64,000 nucleotides of DNA from positions 3,472,001 through 3,536,000 of the forward strand of contig JAGPXD010000004.1 in NCBI GenBank assembly GCA_020746995.1, written 5' to 3'. This document shows positions 10,977-20,788 of this stretch, piece by piece; positions within the stretch are counted from its first letter, which is position 1, and every line of letters begins with the position of its first letter. The stretch comes from Plectosphaerella cucumerina. Its lineage: Eukaryota > Ascomycota > Sordariomycetes > Glomerellales > Plectosphaerellaceae. The notes beneath the pieces are model-generated. The model ran no database searches and was not told where the DNA came from. It saw nothing but the letters and a program-made list of their open reading frames with translations. Made by a program: the position numbers and the translations under genes.

Positions 10977-12397
10977 ATGGACTTCCTCCAACGCCTGGCC
11001 AGGTTCCTGGACCGGCCCCTCTTCCCCTGGAAGAAGCTGATCCTCGGCTTCTCCGTCGGGCAGTACGTCTTCGAGTCGCTCCTCTCGCTCCGCCAGTACA
11101 GGGTCCTCGGCAAGACCAAGCCCCCCGCGGTGCTCGCCAGCGAGGTGTCCCAGGAAGTCTTCGACAAGAGCCAGGCCTACGGCCGCGCCAAGATCCAGTA
11201 TGAGCTCATTAACGGTCTCTGGAGTCAGATCCAGAACATCGCCTTCATCCAATTCGACGTCCTTCCCAAGCTCTGGTCCCTGACCGGCGACCTGCTGCTC
11301 AAGTTTGCCCCCGCCCGTTTCACGGGCGAGATCTCGCACTCCATCATCTTCGTCCTCTCCTTCGTCGTCATCCAGCAGATTCTCTCGCTCCCGTCGTCCA
11401 TCTACCACACGTTCGTGCTCGAGGAAAAGTTCGGCTTCAACAAGCAGACGCCCAAGCTCTTCGTCACCGATATGCTCAAGTCCAACCTGCTCACCTTCAT
11501 CCTGACCCCGCCCATTCTCGCCGGCTTCCTCGCCATCATCAAGAAGACGGGCAACCAGTTCTTCTTCTACCTCTGGCTCTTCGCCGCCGGTCTCCAGATG
11601 TTCATGATCACCATCTACCCCATCGCCATCCTGCCCCTCTTCAACAAGCTGTCGCCCCTCGAGGACGGTGAGCTCAAGCAGAACGTCGAGGCTCTCGCCG
11701 CCAAGCTCAAGTTCCCCCTGCACGAGCTCTTCGTCATCGACGGCAGCAAGCGCAGTGCCCACAGCAACGCCTACTTCTTCGGCCTGCCCTGGAAGAAGCA
11801 CATTGTCATCTACGACACCCTCATCGAGAAGAGCGAGCCCCAGGAGGTCGTCGCTGTCCTCGCCCACGAGCTGGGCCACTGGGGCCTCGGCCACACCACC
11901 AGGCTGTTCGGCATCTCCCAGGTATGCATCCTCTGTCCCCTCTCTCAGATTCCCCCCGCTGACCCTCGCCCTCCCAGCTGCACTTCATCTGGATCTTCTC
12001 CCTCTTCTCCGTCTTCATCAACAACAACTCGCTGTACGCCGACTTTGGCTTCCTCTTCGAGCACCCCATCGTCATCGGCTTCATCCTCTTCTCCGACGCA
12101 CTGTCGCCCATGGATACTGTTGTCAAGCTGCTCATGAACGTCCTGAGCCGCAAGTACGAGTTCCAGGCCGACGCCTTTGCCCGCAACCTGGGCTACAGCA
12201 CCGAGCTGGCAAAGTCTCTCATCAAGCTGCAGATCCAGAACCTGAGCACCATGGATGCCGACTGGCTGTACGCCACCTACCACTTCTCCCACCCGCACCT
12301 GTCGGAGCGCCTCAAGGCGCTTGACTGGACGTCGTCGGAGAAGGTCGCGGCCGAGGAGCCCACCCTGGGCAAGACCACTGGCCGCGATGAGCTGTAG
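10977..12397 (+). CDS. STE24: CAAX prenyl protease 1 (STE24 zinc metalloprotease)
   Basis: Exons 10977-11921 and 11978-12397 (56-nt intron, GTATGC..CCCAG) give 454 aa, matching yeast Ste24 (453). The M48A protease motif HELGH is at residues 297-301 and the third zinc ligand Glu is in EFQADAFA (about 376). Several transmembrane helices are evident (around 20-38, 120-140, 172-187, 195-220, 316-333, 345-358). Ste24 sits in the ER and inner nuclear membrane, where it removes the AAX tripeptide after CAAX prenylation and makes the second N-terminal cut of a-factor-like precursors. An upstream in-frame extension exists, but the ATG at 10977 begins the conserved MDFLQRLARFLD region. It lies 4-8 kb from mevalonate kinase and the prenyltransferase alpha subunit, which act earlier in the same route. 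Confidence 0.95.
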
Positions 12398-12522
12398 GGT
12401 TCAAGGAGGAAGGTGCGATGGATGTGAAAATGTCGATGTGGGATTGATTAAAAGGCCAGTGAGCCATGAATTACACTGCTGAACAAACTACGTATAAATG
12501 AAGTGACTACTGCTGTCATCGA

Positions 12523-12938
12523 CTACTGCGCCCGAGGTATCCTCAGATTGGCCTGGATTCTCGCTAGGAGCTCTTCCCTCGTAGCCGAGTTTCCGGGGAA
12601 CAGGTTGCGCTGCGACATTGTCAGTGGCAAACAATAGGACAAAGGGCGGGGGGCTCACTGCAGAAAGCCAGCGCCGCATGTCCTCCCGCGACCAGTCCTC
12701 CGGTGACCCCGTGGGGTCTCCCTCGCGGGGAAACATGTCGCCTCCATAGACTGCCCAGACGGCGACGGCCGTGACGAGGCCGCCGAATGCTGTGAGAGAT
12801 GAGTGGCATGGCCACGTGGTGAGTGTAGAAGAGTACGTACCCAGCAGCGAGTTCTGTGGCGTGTTAGTGGGCACGAGCAAGGTGAGAGGGGACTCAACTT
12901 ACCCTGGACTTCATCGCATGATCAAGTGGTGTCGGCAT
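12523..12938 (-). CDS. Small single-pass membrane protein with HeH/SAP-like C-terminus (uncharacterised)
   Basis: I reconstruct four exons: 12938-12903, 12853-12841 (13 nt), 12789-12659 and 12609-12523, giving 88 aa. All three introns have GT..AG ends, and branch-like CTAAC/CTGAC occurs in the first and last. The product has a short polar N-terminus, one hydrophobic segment (about 14-31, LLAFGGLVTAVAVWAVY), a charged linker, then WSREDMRRWLSARNLFP and a TREELLARIQANL helix ending in a basic tail. The Trp/Leu spacing resembles the Ish1/HeH (SAP-like) helix-hairpin motif, but I do not recognise the family with certainty. Size and a single membrane segment would also suit a small mitochondrial inner-membrane protein. 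It converges on STE24 (125 bp between stops) and is divergent from eL38. The 13-nt exon and four-exon structure mean gene finders may miss it. Confidence 0.7.
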
Positions 12939-13301
12939 GGTGATATTCTGCTTGAATCAGATCTTGCTAGGTGATTGAAGAGATGTCCAATGTGTTCAAG
13001 AGTGCTTCAGCTCGAGGTTGGGATGCTGCCTGGCTCCCGTCCTGCTTGTAAGTCGGCGATGACGAAGCAGGTCATGGTCTCAAACTCGACGCCACGTCTC
13101 CCACAACTCAGCCACACGGACCCTGGCGCGGGGCGCACGCTGCCTGGTCCGTGCGCCACCAGCCGGCCGCCGGCCAGGGATGCTGTCGGCCATCCCACAG
13201 AACCAAATTTCTCCCGAAAAACCCCCCATCCCCCGACGAAATACCACCAGACAAGCCCAAACTCCCCAATCGTCCCCCGGTCGCCCATCAATACCGCCAA
13301 A
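12939..13301. promoter_or_regulatory. Divergent promoter region between the small membrane protein and eL38
   Basis: This 363 bp region holds the eL38 5' leader, which is pyrimidine- and CCCC-rich just before the ATG, as often seen for fungal ribosomal protein genes. No TATAAA or RNA gene was seen. Confidence 0.4.
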
Positions 13302-13751
13302 ATGCCTCGTGAGATTGGAGATATCAAGAAGGTGCGCACGCTCGCTCGGAGAAGCAGAGGGGAGATTTTTGCGTGGGCAATTGGCTAACTTTTGGAATTA
13401 CAGTTCATCGAGATCGCCCGCAGGAAGGACGCTTCCTGTATGTTTTACCCTCGACGACACTCGACGGACTCGACGACTTGAACCAACGAATGGAATACTG
13501 ACGGACACTTGCAGCGGCGCGCATCAAGAAGACTGTCGGCTCGTCCCAGGTCAAGTTCAAGGTCAGGTGCTCGCGTCACCTGTACACCCTTGTCCTGAAG
13601 GACTCTGAGAAGGCCGAGAAGCTCAAGCAGTCTCTCCCTCCTTGTGAGTAGCGATCCGTGCAGCGGGCGCAGGACTCCGGCAACTAACGTCCCTCCCTCC
13701 ACAGCGCTCCAGATCAAGGAGGTTCCCAAGAAGAACAAGAAGACCGCTTAA
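13302..13751 (+). CDS. RPL38: 60S ribosomal protein eL38
   Basis: Four exons: 13302-13331, 13404-13437 (34 nt), 13515-13643 and 13705-13751. Joined they encode 79 aa beginning [20 protein letters not shown] and containing [21 protein letters not shown], essentially the universal eL38 sequence and length (about 78-80 aa). It is a structural protein of the cytosolic large ribosomal subunit, on the solvent side near expansion segments. The high intron load with introns near the start codon is typical of fungal ribosomal protein genes. The start ATG is in a CAAAATGCC context. Confidence 0.97.
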
Positions 13752-14193
13752 GCGATACACCCCAACCGAACACCAACCAAAACACCGCGAGGACTTCGAT
13801 GACGAATTGAGAGGGGGGAAACGGGAATGGGAGGGGCGGAAAGTCCCCTCCCACCCGGGGATTGCGCATGTTCCAGGCTTGAGCCGGGAAACGAGGGGGG
13901 AGCAGTGGTGAGAACCACCGGGCTGCACCGCCGGAAAACTTCATTGGGCGGCTTCACACGACGGACAAGTTGAGAATTATTCACGGTACGGCGTCGGGGA
14001 ATATTCTCTAGGCAAAGATGGGGTGACGCCCGCCGACTACTATGGACAGTCGGCCCCAGCGCACAGATGTTGGCCAAATGGACAGAAAAGAAACATGTTC
14101 AGCACACACACACACACACCGACGGAAGCACGAGGGGACGACTCGGAGACGTGATGGGTGATTTGTCTTGATGGGGGACGGCGAGAGGGGGGT
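13752..14193. other. Convergent 3' intergenic region, eL38 / dimeric-barrel gene
   Basis: Contains a short (AC)n microsatellite at about 14103-14119 and otherwise 3' flanking sequence of the two genes. No coding or RNA signal was seen. Confidence 0.55.
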
Positions 14194-14871
14194 TTAGACG
14201 ATCCTCTTGTAGTGCCTGACGTCGGCAGTGGACAGGTGCGCCTGGGCGGCGGTCCAGCTGTGCCAGGATTCGTGCTGCATAGCTGACATGTGCTGGTCTA
14301 CTGACTCCCAGCCGCAGAACGTGATGAACTCGTCCGTATCGCGCTTGCGCTCGATGCGCCAGCCGCCGCGGAGGGGGTAGGGCTTTGAGACGTCCTCGAC
14401 GACCCAGCGGGCGGCGTCAAAGGCGTCCTGGAAGGCGGACTTCGCACCTTCGCGGGCTGTGAAGCGGCCGACGCTCAGGACGGGGGCGAGGAGGGCGGAG
14501 GTTTGCGAGGTAGGGTCAAAGTCGGTCAGGGGCGTGGCGTCGAGGTGGAAGAGGGTGACGTGCCGCTCGCCGGCGGTGTCGAGGTAGGGAGAGAGGGCTT
14601 TCATGGTAGATGTGTTCTCGGGAGACGCGATCCATTCCTTGTGGCCGTCGGGGGAGGGCCACAAGGTTGTGATGAGGAGGACGGAGGGGTCTTCGAGTTG
14701 TTGGAGCATGGCTGTTCCGCGGGCCTCGCGGGTTTGGAGGGGCTGTGAGGGGTTGCGGGCTTGCACCCAAGCATCCTGCGTCTTCTGGGCTTCTTCGAGG
14801 AGGGCGATGAGGTCGGCGGGGAGAGGGCCGCGGGACTTGAGCGGGAGGAGGGCGAACTCTGTGACAGTCAT
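14194..14871 (-). CDS. Tandem dimeric alpha+beta barrel (ABM-like) protein, uncharacterised
   Basis: A single uninterrupted frame of 225 codons starts at an ATG in the context GACTGTCACAG on the + strand. It begins MTVTEFALLPLK, a beta strand typical of antibiotic-biosynthesis-monooxygenase-like folds. There are two similar halves. Residues 1-110 contain LITTLWPSPDGHKEWIAS, the 'WxSxExH' type signature of ABM folds. Residues 125-225 contain FITFCGWESVDQHMSAM, the same signature again. No signal peptide or membrane segment is present. Such two-domain proteins are common in Pezizomycotina with no known reaction; a role as a small cytosolic oxidase or degradative enzyme would be speculation. The absence of introns is unremarkable. 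Confidence 0.8.
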   Translation of the reverse strand: MTVTEFALLPLKSRGPLPADLIALLEEAQKTQDAWVQARNPSQPLQTREARGTAMLQQLEDPSVLLITTLWPSPDGHKEWIASPENTSTMKALSPYLDTAGERHVTLFHLDATPLTDFDPTSQTSALLAPVLSVGRFTAREGAKSAFQDAFDAARWVVEDVSKPYPLRGGWRIERKRDTDEFITFCGWESVDQHMSAMQHESWHSWTAAQAHLSTADVRHYKRIV

Positions 14872-16697
14872 GGCGGGCAGGGCAGAAGCAGTGGGCAGCC
14901 GAGTGGTTTGGTCGTACAGTTCAAGATGAGAGGGAGAGAGGAATTAGGAGGAAGTTGATGTAAGACGCGGCGGGGTGCGGGGTACTACGACGCTGCTGGC
15001 TCCCGTGCCTTGGTGTTTTGCTAGACGATCACGACTAGGCAAGCAATGATGATGCATCATCGGCTGGACGTTGGAGTCTTGCAATCGAATGGTGCCATGG
15101 GCGGGATTACTCATCGGTCGTCCCATCAGGCTGCATGCTGTTGACGAGGCTCGGGGTGAAGGATGGGGATGGGTGGGCCATGATGCAGGCCGTTGCCGAG
15201 AGCCGTGGAGGAGACGAGAGAAAAAGGGGCTTCCTTTCTGCTGGCTGACGGGACGAGTGATGTTACGGACGGAGCGAAGGCCGGGCTTGTACCATCCCAG
15301 GCCGTCTCCCGAGCCGGAGTTGTGCGACGACGGATGTGCCGGATGAGGGGTGTGTCGCATCGGACATCCATCGAGGCGAGCCGGTGAAGGACTCCGGAGG
15401 TTTACAGTCCCAAGTCTAGTTTGCTAGCGGGGTGGTGCAGGGAGAGGGAAACGTTGAGAGAGGGGTGGTAGCTCAGAGCGAGTCGTCGTGTTTGCAGTGG
15501 TCCCCGTGACATTTCTCGTCGTGAGACAACAGGGCTGAAGACGCGGGGAGGAAGTCAATATTCCCCGCCGGAGGTGAGTCGCCGCGTCATTATGAATCTG
15601 TATGTCGGTCTGGCAACTGCACAGCCGGCCGAACACGACGGTGGTGTCCTCGGGTTCAACGACGGGAACACGACGCAGGCACGCTGACACTGGCTTGTTG
15701 CCCCTGCCGCGATCCGTCGGTACCTGTCGAGGATAAGTAGACCACTCATCGATTCGCGAGGGGAACACCAATGGCGCTGTGCTGTCTGTCTGTCCGCCTG
15801 TCAAGCGACTTGCATTCATCCGTCCCAATTCTTTGCGCGCCGCCCGTCAGCGGACTGGGCGCCCCCCCCCCGTCCCCCGGCGCGCCGGGTCGCAATCTTG
15901 GGAGGAGGCGATGCAAATCCAGGGGTTGCCCGTTCAAGTTTGCCGGGGACCTGGTGACCATCCACAAAGGTCCGTTGCGTCGTCGTCATCGGACGACTTG
16001 GAGGGGGGCGCAAGCAGCGCAAGCAGAAGTGGACGGCTCATAAGATGGCATCCTCTGTCCCTGCATTGCATCTTGACCGCCGCCTCCCTCGACCACATCA
16101 TCGCGCATCACTGGCAGACGCCCCTTTTTCGTTGAATCCACATCACGATCACGAGTAAGTAGCACTGCAAGCAGTCTAGACCCCCCGCGCAAACCCGGGG
16201 CGCCCTGACGGAGGCAGCAGATCAACTGGAAGCTAATCAATTAGGCGGAAAACCCGACCACCCCGGGCCTAATGAAATTATCTGTATTACCACGAACCAC
16301 CTGCTAGTCCCTGAGCGACTGCTCCTGGACCGAACAACACCCCGTTTCTCTTTCCCATCTACTTCCATTGGCAATACTCTGCTCCTTCTCTCGCTACAAC
16401 TCGATCTTTCAGCTTCAACACCTCGCCCATTGGCCCAATTTCAACTCCGAACTTCGCCTAGAAACGAACCACCTTCCACTACTGCAGCAACCACGACGAC
16501 ACCTCTCCTTTGCAGGCGCCCCCTTTGTCTGCAGATCCACTTACACCCCTCGCCGACGACGCGACTGTTGGGCCCTCCAGCGTCTCCTCTGACTCGCCCC
16601 GCGACGACTTGAACCACACCCCCCTCGTGACCGCCATCCACGCGACGACCCCCATTGCTTTTTGCGCCCGCCGCCGCCGCCCGCCTGTCGTGGTTTC
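14872..16697. other. 1.8 kb intergenic region upstream of ERG12
   Basis: Divergent promoters of the dimeric-barrel gene (left) and mevalonate kinase (right). The part nearest ERG12 (about 16320-16690) is pyrimidine-rich and probably its long leader. Open frames of 60-140 codons occur, but none carries recognisable motifs. No tRNA, TATAAA or mobile element was recognised. Confidence 0.5.
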
Positions 16698-18261
16698 ATG
16701 GCTGTGCGGACTCCGGATATGAGGAACGCGGTGGACGGCATGAACGGCGCCGGGGGAAGCTCCCACGTCAACGGCAACGGCAACTTGAACGGACACCTCA
16801 CGCATCGCCAGAAGATGGACCGCAAGCAGTCGAGCCCCATGGCTCCCGCCTTCATGGTGTCGGCCCCGGGCAAGGTCATCGTCTTTGGCGAGCACTCGGT
16901 CGTCCACGGCAAGGCAAGGCACCTCGAAAAAGGCACTCCCTCTCCTCTTCAGTCCGCTGACTTCTTCTGCCCTCCAGGCCGCCATCGCAGCAGCCATCTC
17001 CATGCGCTCCTACCTCCTCGTCACCTCCCTCTCGAAATCCAAACGCACCGTCACCCTGCGTTTCCCCGACATCGACCTCGAACACACATGGAACATCGAC
17101 GAGCTGCCGTGGTCCGTCTTCCACAGCAAGGAGAAGAAAAAGTACTACTACAGCCTCGTCACCGAGCTCGACGACGAGCTCGTCGCCTCCGTCCAGCCCT
17201 TCCTCGCAGACGTCTCCCCCGACAAGCCGGCAGACACCCGCAAGATCCACCAGATGGCCGCCCTCGGCTTCCTCTACCTCTTCTGCTCCCTCGGCCACCA
17301 AACCTTCCCCGGCTGCTTCTACACCCTCCGCTCCACCATCCCGATAGGCGCCGGCCTCGGCAGCAGCGCCTCTATCGCGGTGTGCGTCGCCGCTGCACTT
17401 CTCCTCCAGCTGCGCACCCTCTCCGGCCCGCATCCCGACCAGCCTCCCGATGAGGCCCGCACCCAGCTCGAGCGCATCAACCGCTGGGCCTTTGTCTACG
17501 AGATGTGCATCCACGGCAACCCCTCGGGCGTCGACAACACCGTCTCCTCCCACGGCAAGGCCGTCGTCTTCCAGCGAACAGACTACAACCGGCCCCCGGC
17601 CGTACGGCCCCTCTGGGAGTTCCCCGAGCTGCCCCTCCTCCTCATCGACACCCGGCAGGCCAAGTCGACGGCCCACGAGGTGGCAAAGGTCGCTCGCCTC
17701 AAGGAGGCCCACCCGAAACTGGTCGGCAGCATCCTCGATGCCATGGACAGGGTCACACAGTCGGCCAACGCTCTCATCGACGACGACGACTTTGACAGCG
17801 AGGAGGAGGACAGCCTGCGGCGCGTCGGCGAGCTCATGACTATCAACCATGGCCTGCTCGTGTCGCTGGGCGTGTCACACCCGCGGCTGGAGCGCGTGCG
17901 CGAGCTCGTCGACCATCGCGACATTGGCTGGACGAAGCTGACAGGCGCCGGCGGTGGCGGGTGCTCCATCACATTGCTGCGGCCGGGAGTGGATCAGGAA
18001 AGGCTGGACGAGCTGGACACCAAGCTCGAGGACGAGGGATACCGCAAGTTCGTGACGACGCTGGGCGGCGACGGCGTGGGCGTGCTGTGGCCGGCGGTGC
18101 TGAAGAACGGCATGGACGAGGACCACGAAGGCGGCATGGAGATTGACCTGGCGAAATTCCTGAACGCCGACGGCAACGAGGGCGTCGAGCGCCTCGTGGG
18201 CGTGCACGGGAGCACAGGCGAGCGCGAGGGATGGAAGTTCTGGCGGGTCGAGACCGAGTAG
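16698..18261 (+). CDS. ERG12: Mevalonate kinase (GHMP kinase), with a GC-AG intron
   Basis: Exons 16698-16913 and 16978-18261 give 499 aa. The three GHMP-kinase motifs are present: APGKVIVFGEHSVVHGK (about 56-72), PIGAGLGSSAS for phosphate binding (about 194-204) and TGAGGGGCSITLL (about 394-406). The enzyme phosphorylates (R)-mevalonate with ATP on the way to isopentenyl diphosphate, sterols and prenyl groups. The N-terminal 50 residues, rich in Gly/Asn/His, are extra relative to the yeast enzyme, and internal Met codons could serve as starts. The intron splits motif 1 between HGK and AAIAAA. Its donor is AAG/GCAAGG, and no GT donor can restore the frame. The locus lies next to RAM2, whose substrate derives from this pathway. 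Confidence 0.93.
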
Positions 18262-18797
18262 GTAGCCAGAGGCAAGCAAGGGAGACGACAGCAAAGGGAT
18301 GGATTTAATCTAGACGGGCCGGGGATGAGCGCCACGGACTTAATCGGTGCAGGGGAGGGGCTGAAGGCCATTTGGGGTATCTATTCTCGTTTTCTCTGTA
18401 CAAATACTGCCGTCACGAATGGGCCATGATGCCAACTGGGGGGAGGCGGCGTCTAGGGGGTTGGGGCGGTAGATCGGGCTCTCTCATGTCCGGGCATTTA
18501 GAGAAAATACCTTGCGGTACTGCCTAGTCGAATGGCTGATCATCCATGCTCCTGCTGGTGTGAAAGCAAGGGATGGTGGTGGCGGGTGTTCTGATATTGT
18601 CCTCTGACATTGTGTCGAGGACAATTGACAGCAATCGTGTAGTACTGCAGCAGGTGGGGTCGGTGAGCTCCCCGCTGGCCGGTGGACGATGGCACCAAAC
18701 GGCAGCGACACAGCACCCGACGAGACTGCGACGAGAAACACCAGATCCGTCCTCCACCACCACCTTCTCTCCAACTTCACCCCCTCCCCCGGCAGAT
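18262..18797. promoter_or_regulatory. Intergenic region ERG12 to RAM2
   Basis: These 536 bp between two tandem + strand genes contain the ERG12 3' flank and the RAM2 promoter. No open frame with motifs and no TATAAA was seen. Confidence 0.4.
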
Positions 18798-20623
18798 ATG
18801 CCACCAAAGGCAAAAGCCAGCTCCACCGCCAAGGAAGCTGCGTCAAAGGGTCAGTAGACATTGTTCTCCCCCTCCAGGCTCTGGTCCAAACCATGGCCAA
18901 CAAACCCGATATAATCTCCCCTCCCTCCCTCTCAGCTCTCTCCCCCGCCATCCTGCCCCTCCATCACCACCCCTCCTAGTGTCAATCCTGCTCCCACCCT
19001 ACCTTCGATCCTCCCACCGTCCTTTGTCGTGCCTCTCTCACGCCCTATAGCCCCCGAGCTCCCCGAACCGACGACCCTCGCCGAACGCACCCGCCACCGC
19101 TTCTACCAGACCAACCCGCTCGAGAAGCGCCGCGAGGAAGCAGGCGGCATCCACGCCCTCACCCCCTCCGAGCGCCAGACCTACATCAACGCCTCCCTCG
19201 TCCCCCGCGTCCTCTCCCGCGACGTCGTCCTCGGCAACAAGGCCGACCGCGAGTTCTGGAAGCTCGTCTCCAAGGAATCCCTCCCCGCCCGCCGCCTCTC
19301 TCGCCAGCAGCGCGACTACGCCTGGGGCCAGGACAGGCTCGGCCGCGACCTCGGCGCTCTCTCCATCACTCAGAACGAGCAGCGCGCCGTTACCAGGGCC
19401 CGCCTCGCTGCGTTAGAGGCACTGCATCGCCGCTTCCTGCAGAAGAGGGAGCTTGCTGCGAAGGGCTACAAGGGTCCGGACGGTGTTGTCTGTGAGGACG
19501 TCTCGGACGCTGACGTGGAGGAAGAGAGGCTGAGGAGGAAAGAAATGGCTACGATGAGGAAGGATCTGTATGGTGAGAAGATGGGGCCGTACGCGACGGA
19601 CCCTGAGTGGGATGATGTTGTGCCTATCCCGGTCAACGACCCGGAGGGCGCCCTGGCTGCCATTGCCTACCCTGAGGACTACGCAGAGGGTGAGCTCCCT
19701 TCCACTACTGTCATACCTATCTGCTGACCCCTGACCTAGCCATCGGATACCTGCGCGCCGTCATGGCCGCCGAGGAGTGCTCCCCCCGCGTCCTCCGACT
19801 GACGGAACACATCATCGAGATGAACCCCGCGCACTACACCGTCTGGCTCTACCGCTTCCGGGTAGTACGAACCCTCAACATCGGTCTCGATGTCGAGTTC
19901 AAGTGGCTCAACGGCGTCTCCCTCGAACACCTCAAGAACTACCAGATCTGGCACCACCGCCAGCTCCTCCTGGACCGCGCCTACGAGGCCGTCGCCGACC
20001 AGCCCGACGCCGTGCGCAAGCTCGCGCGCGATGAGTCGGACTTTTTGAGGGTGATGCTCGAGGAGGACACCAAGAACTACCACGTCTGGAGTTACCGCCA
20101 GTACCTCGTCCGCCGCCTCGGCATGTGGAACGCCCAGGAGCTAGGGGCCACGCAGTCCCTCATTGAGGACGACGTGCGCAACAACTCGGCCTGGAGCCAC
20201 CGCTTCTTCCTCGTCTTCTCCGACCCGAGCGCCTCTACCCCAGGGTCGCACGCCACGGAGCATGATCCCGCCGTGCCCGCCTCCGTTGTCGACCGCGAGC
20301 TGCGCTACGCCCGCGAGAAAGCACAGATCGCCCCGCAGAACCAGGCGGCGTGGAACTACCTCCGCGGCGTCCTCGTCAAGGGTGGCCGCCCGCTGGCGGA
20401 GGCGGAGGAGTTTGCCGCGCAGTTTGCCCGCGGTGTGGGTGAGGGTGACGCGGAGGAGGTGCGCAGCAGCCATGCGCTGGACTTCCTCGCTGATGTCTAT
20501 GTTGAAAAGGGAGAGGGCGAGAAGGCCGCGACGTGCCTTGACCGGTTGGCGGAGAAGTGGGATCCCGTGCGCGCGGGGTACTGGAAGTACAGGAAGCAGC
20601 AGATTGCGGCGGCGAGTGCTTAA
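18798..20623 (+). CDS. RAM2: Farnesyltransferase/geranylgeranyltransferase-I alpha subunit with long N-terminal extension
   Basis: Exons 18798-18849, 19051-19689 and 19740-20623 (introns 201 and 50 nt) give 524 aa. From about residue 198 (YATDPEWDDVVPIP) the protein is a normal alpha subunit with five PPTA repeats, e.g. NPAHYTVWLYRF, KNYQIWHHRQLLL, KNYHVWSYRQYLV, NNSAWSHRFFLV and NQAAWNYLRG. It pairs with separate beta subunits to attach farnesyl or geranylgeranyl to CAAX cysteines. Yeast Ram2 is 316 aa, so about 190 residues are extra. The extension starts MPPKAKASSTAKEAASK, then has LAERTRHRFYQTNPLEKRRE and a basic helical stretch; I do not recognise it. Exon 2 runs through the junction in one open frame, so a fusion is the simplest reading. 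An internal ATG at about residue 185 could also start a conventional alpha subunit. It converges on the NTF2-like gene (165 bp). Confidence 0.88.
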
Positions 20624-20788
20624 AATCACGACATGATGGGCAATCTCGAGTAAAAATCAAGCATGTTCAAAGTTGCTGGCCCTGCCGCCGCTTATTCCCG
20701 CCCAAACGCCTAATGATGCACATGGTCCCTACAGGACGAAAACAAACCTAAAACTCCATCCTTTTTTCTTCATGAAACTTCCAATCTC

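Noticed and set aside
10944..11894. 316-codon antisense frame over STE24
   Set aside because: Shadow of STE24; extremely Glu/Val/Leu-rich reverse translation with no independent support.
12471..12522. Alternative downstream stop for the small membrane protein (reading another last-exon frame to 12488)
   Set aside because: That frame needs a different acceptor phase and loses the RNLFPGNSATREELLARI helix that matches HeH-like motifs.
15901..15960. CCCGTTCAAGTTTGCCGGGG considered as a tRNA T-arm
   Set aside because: The B box is only partial and no A box or cloverleaf partner was found upstream.
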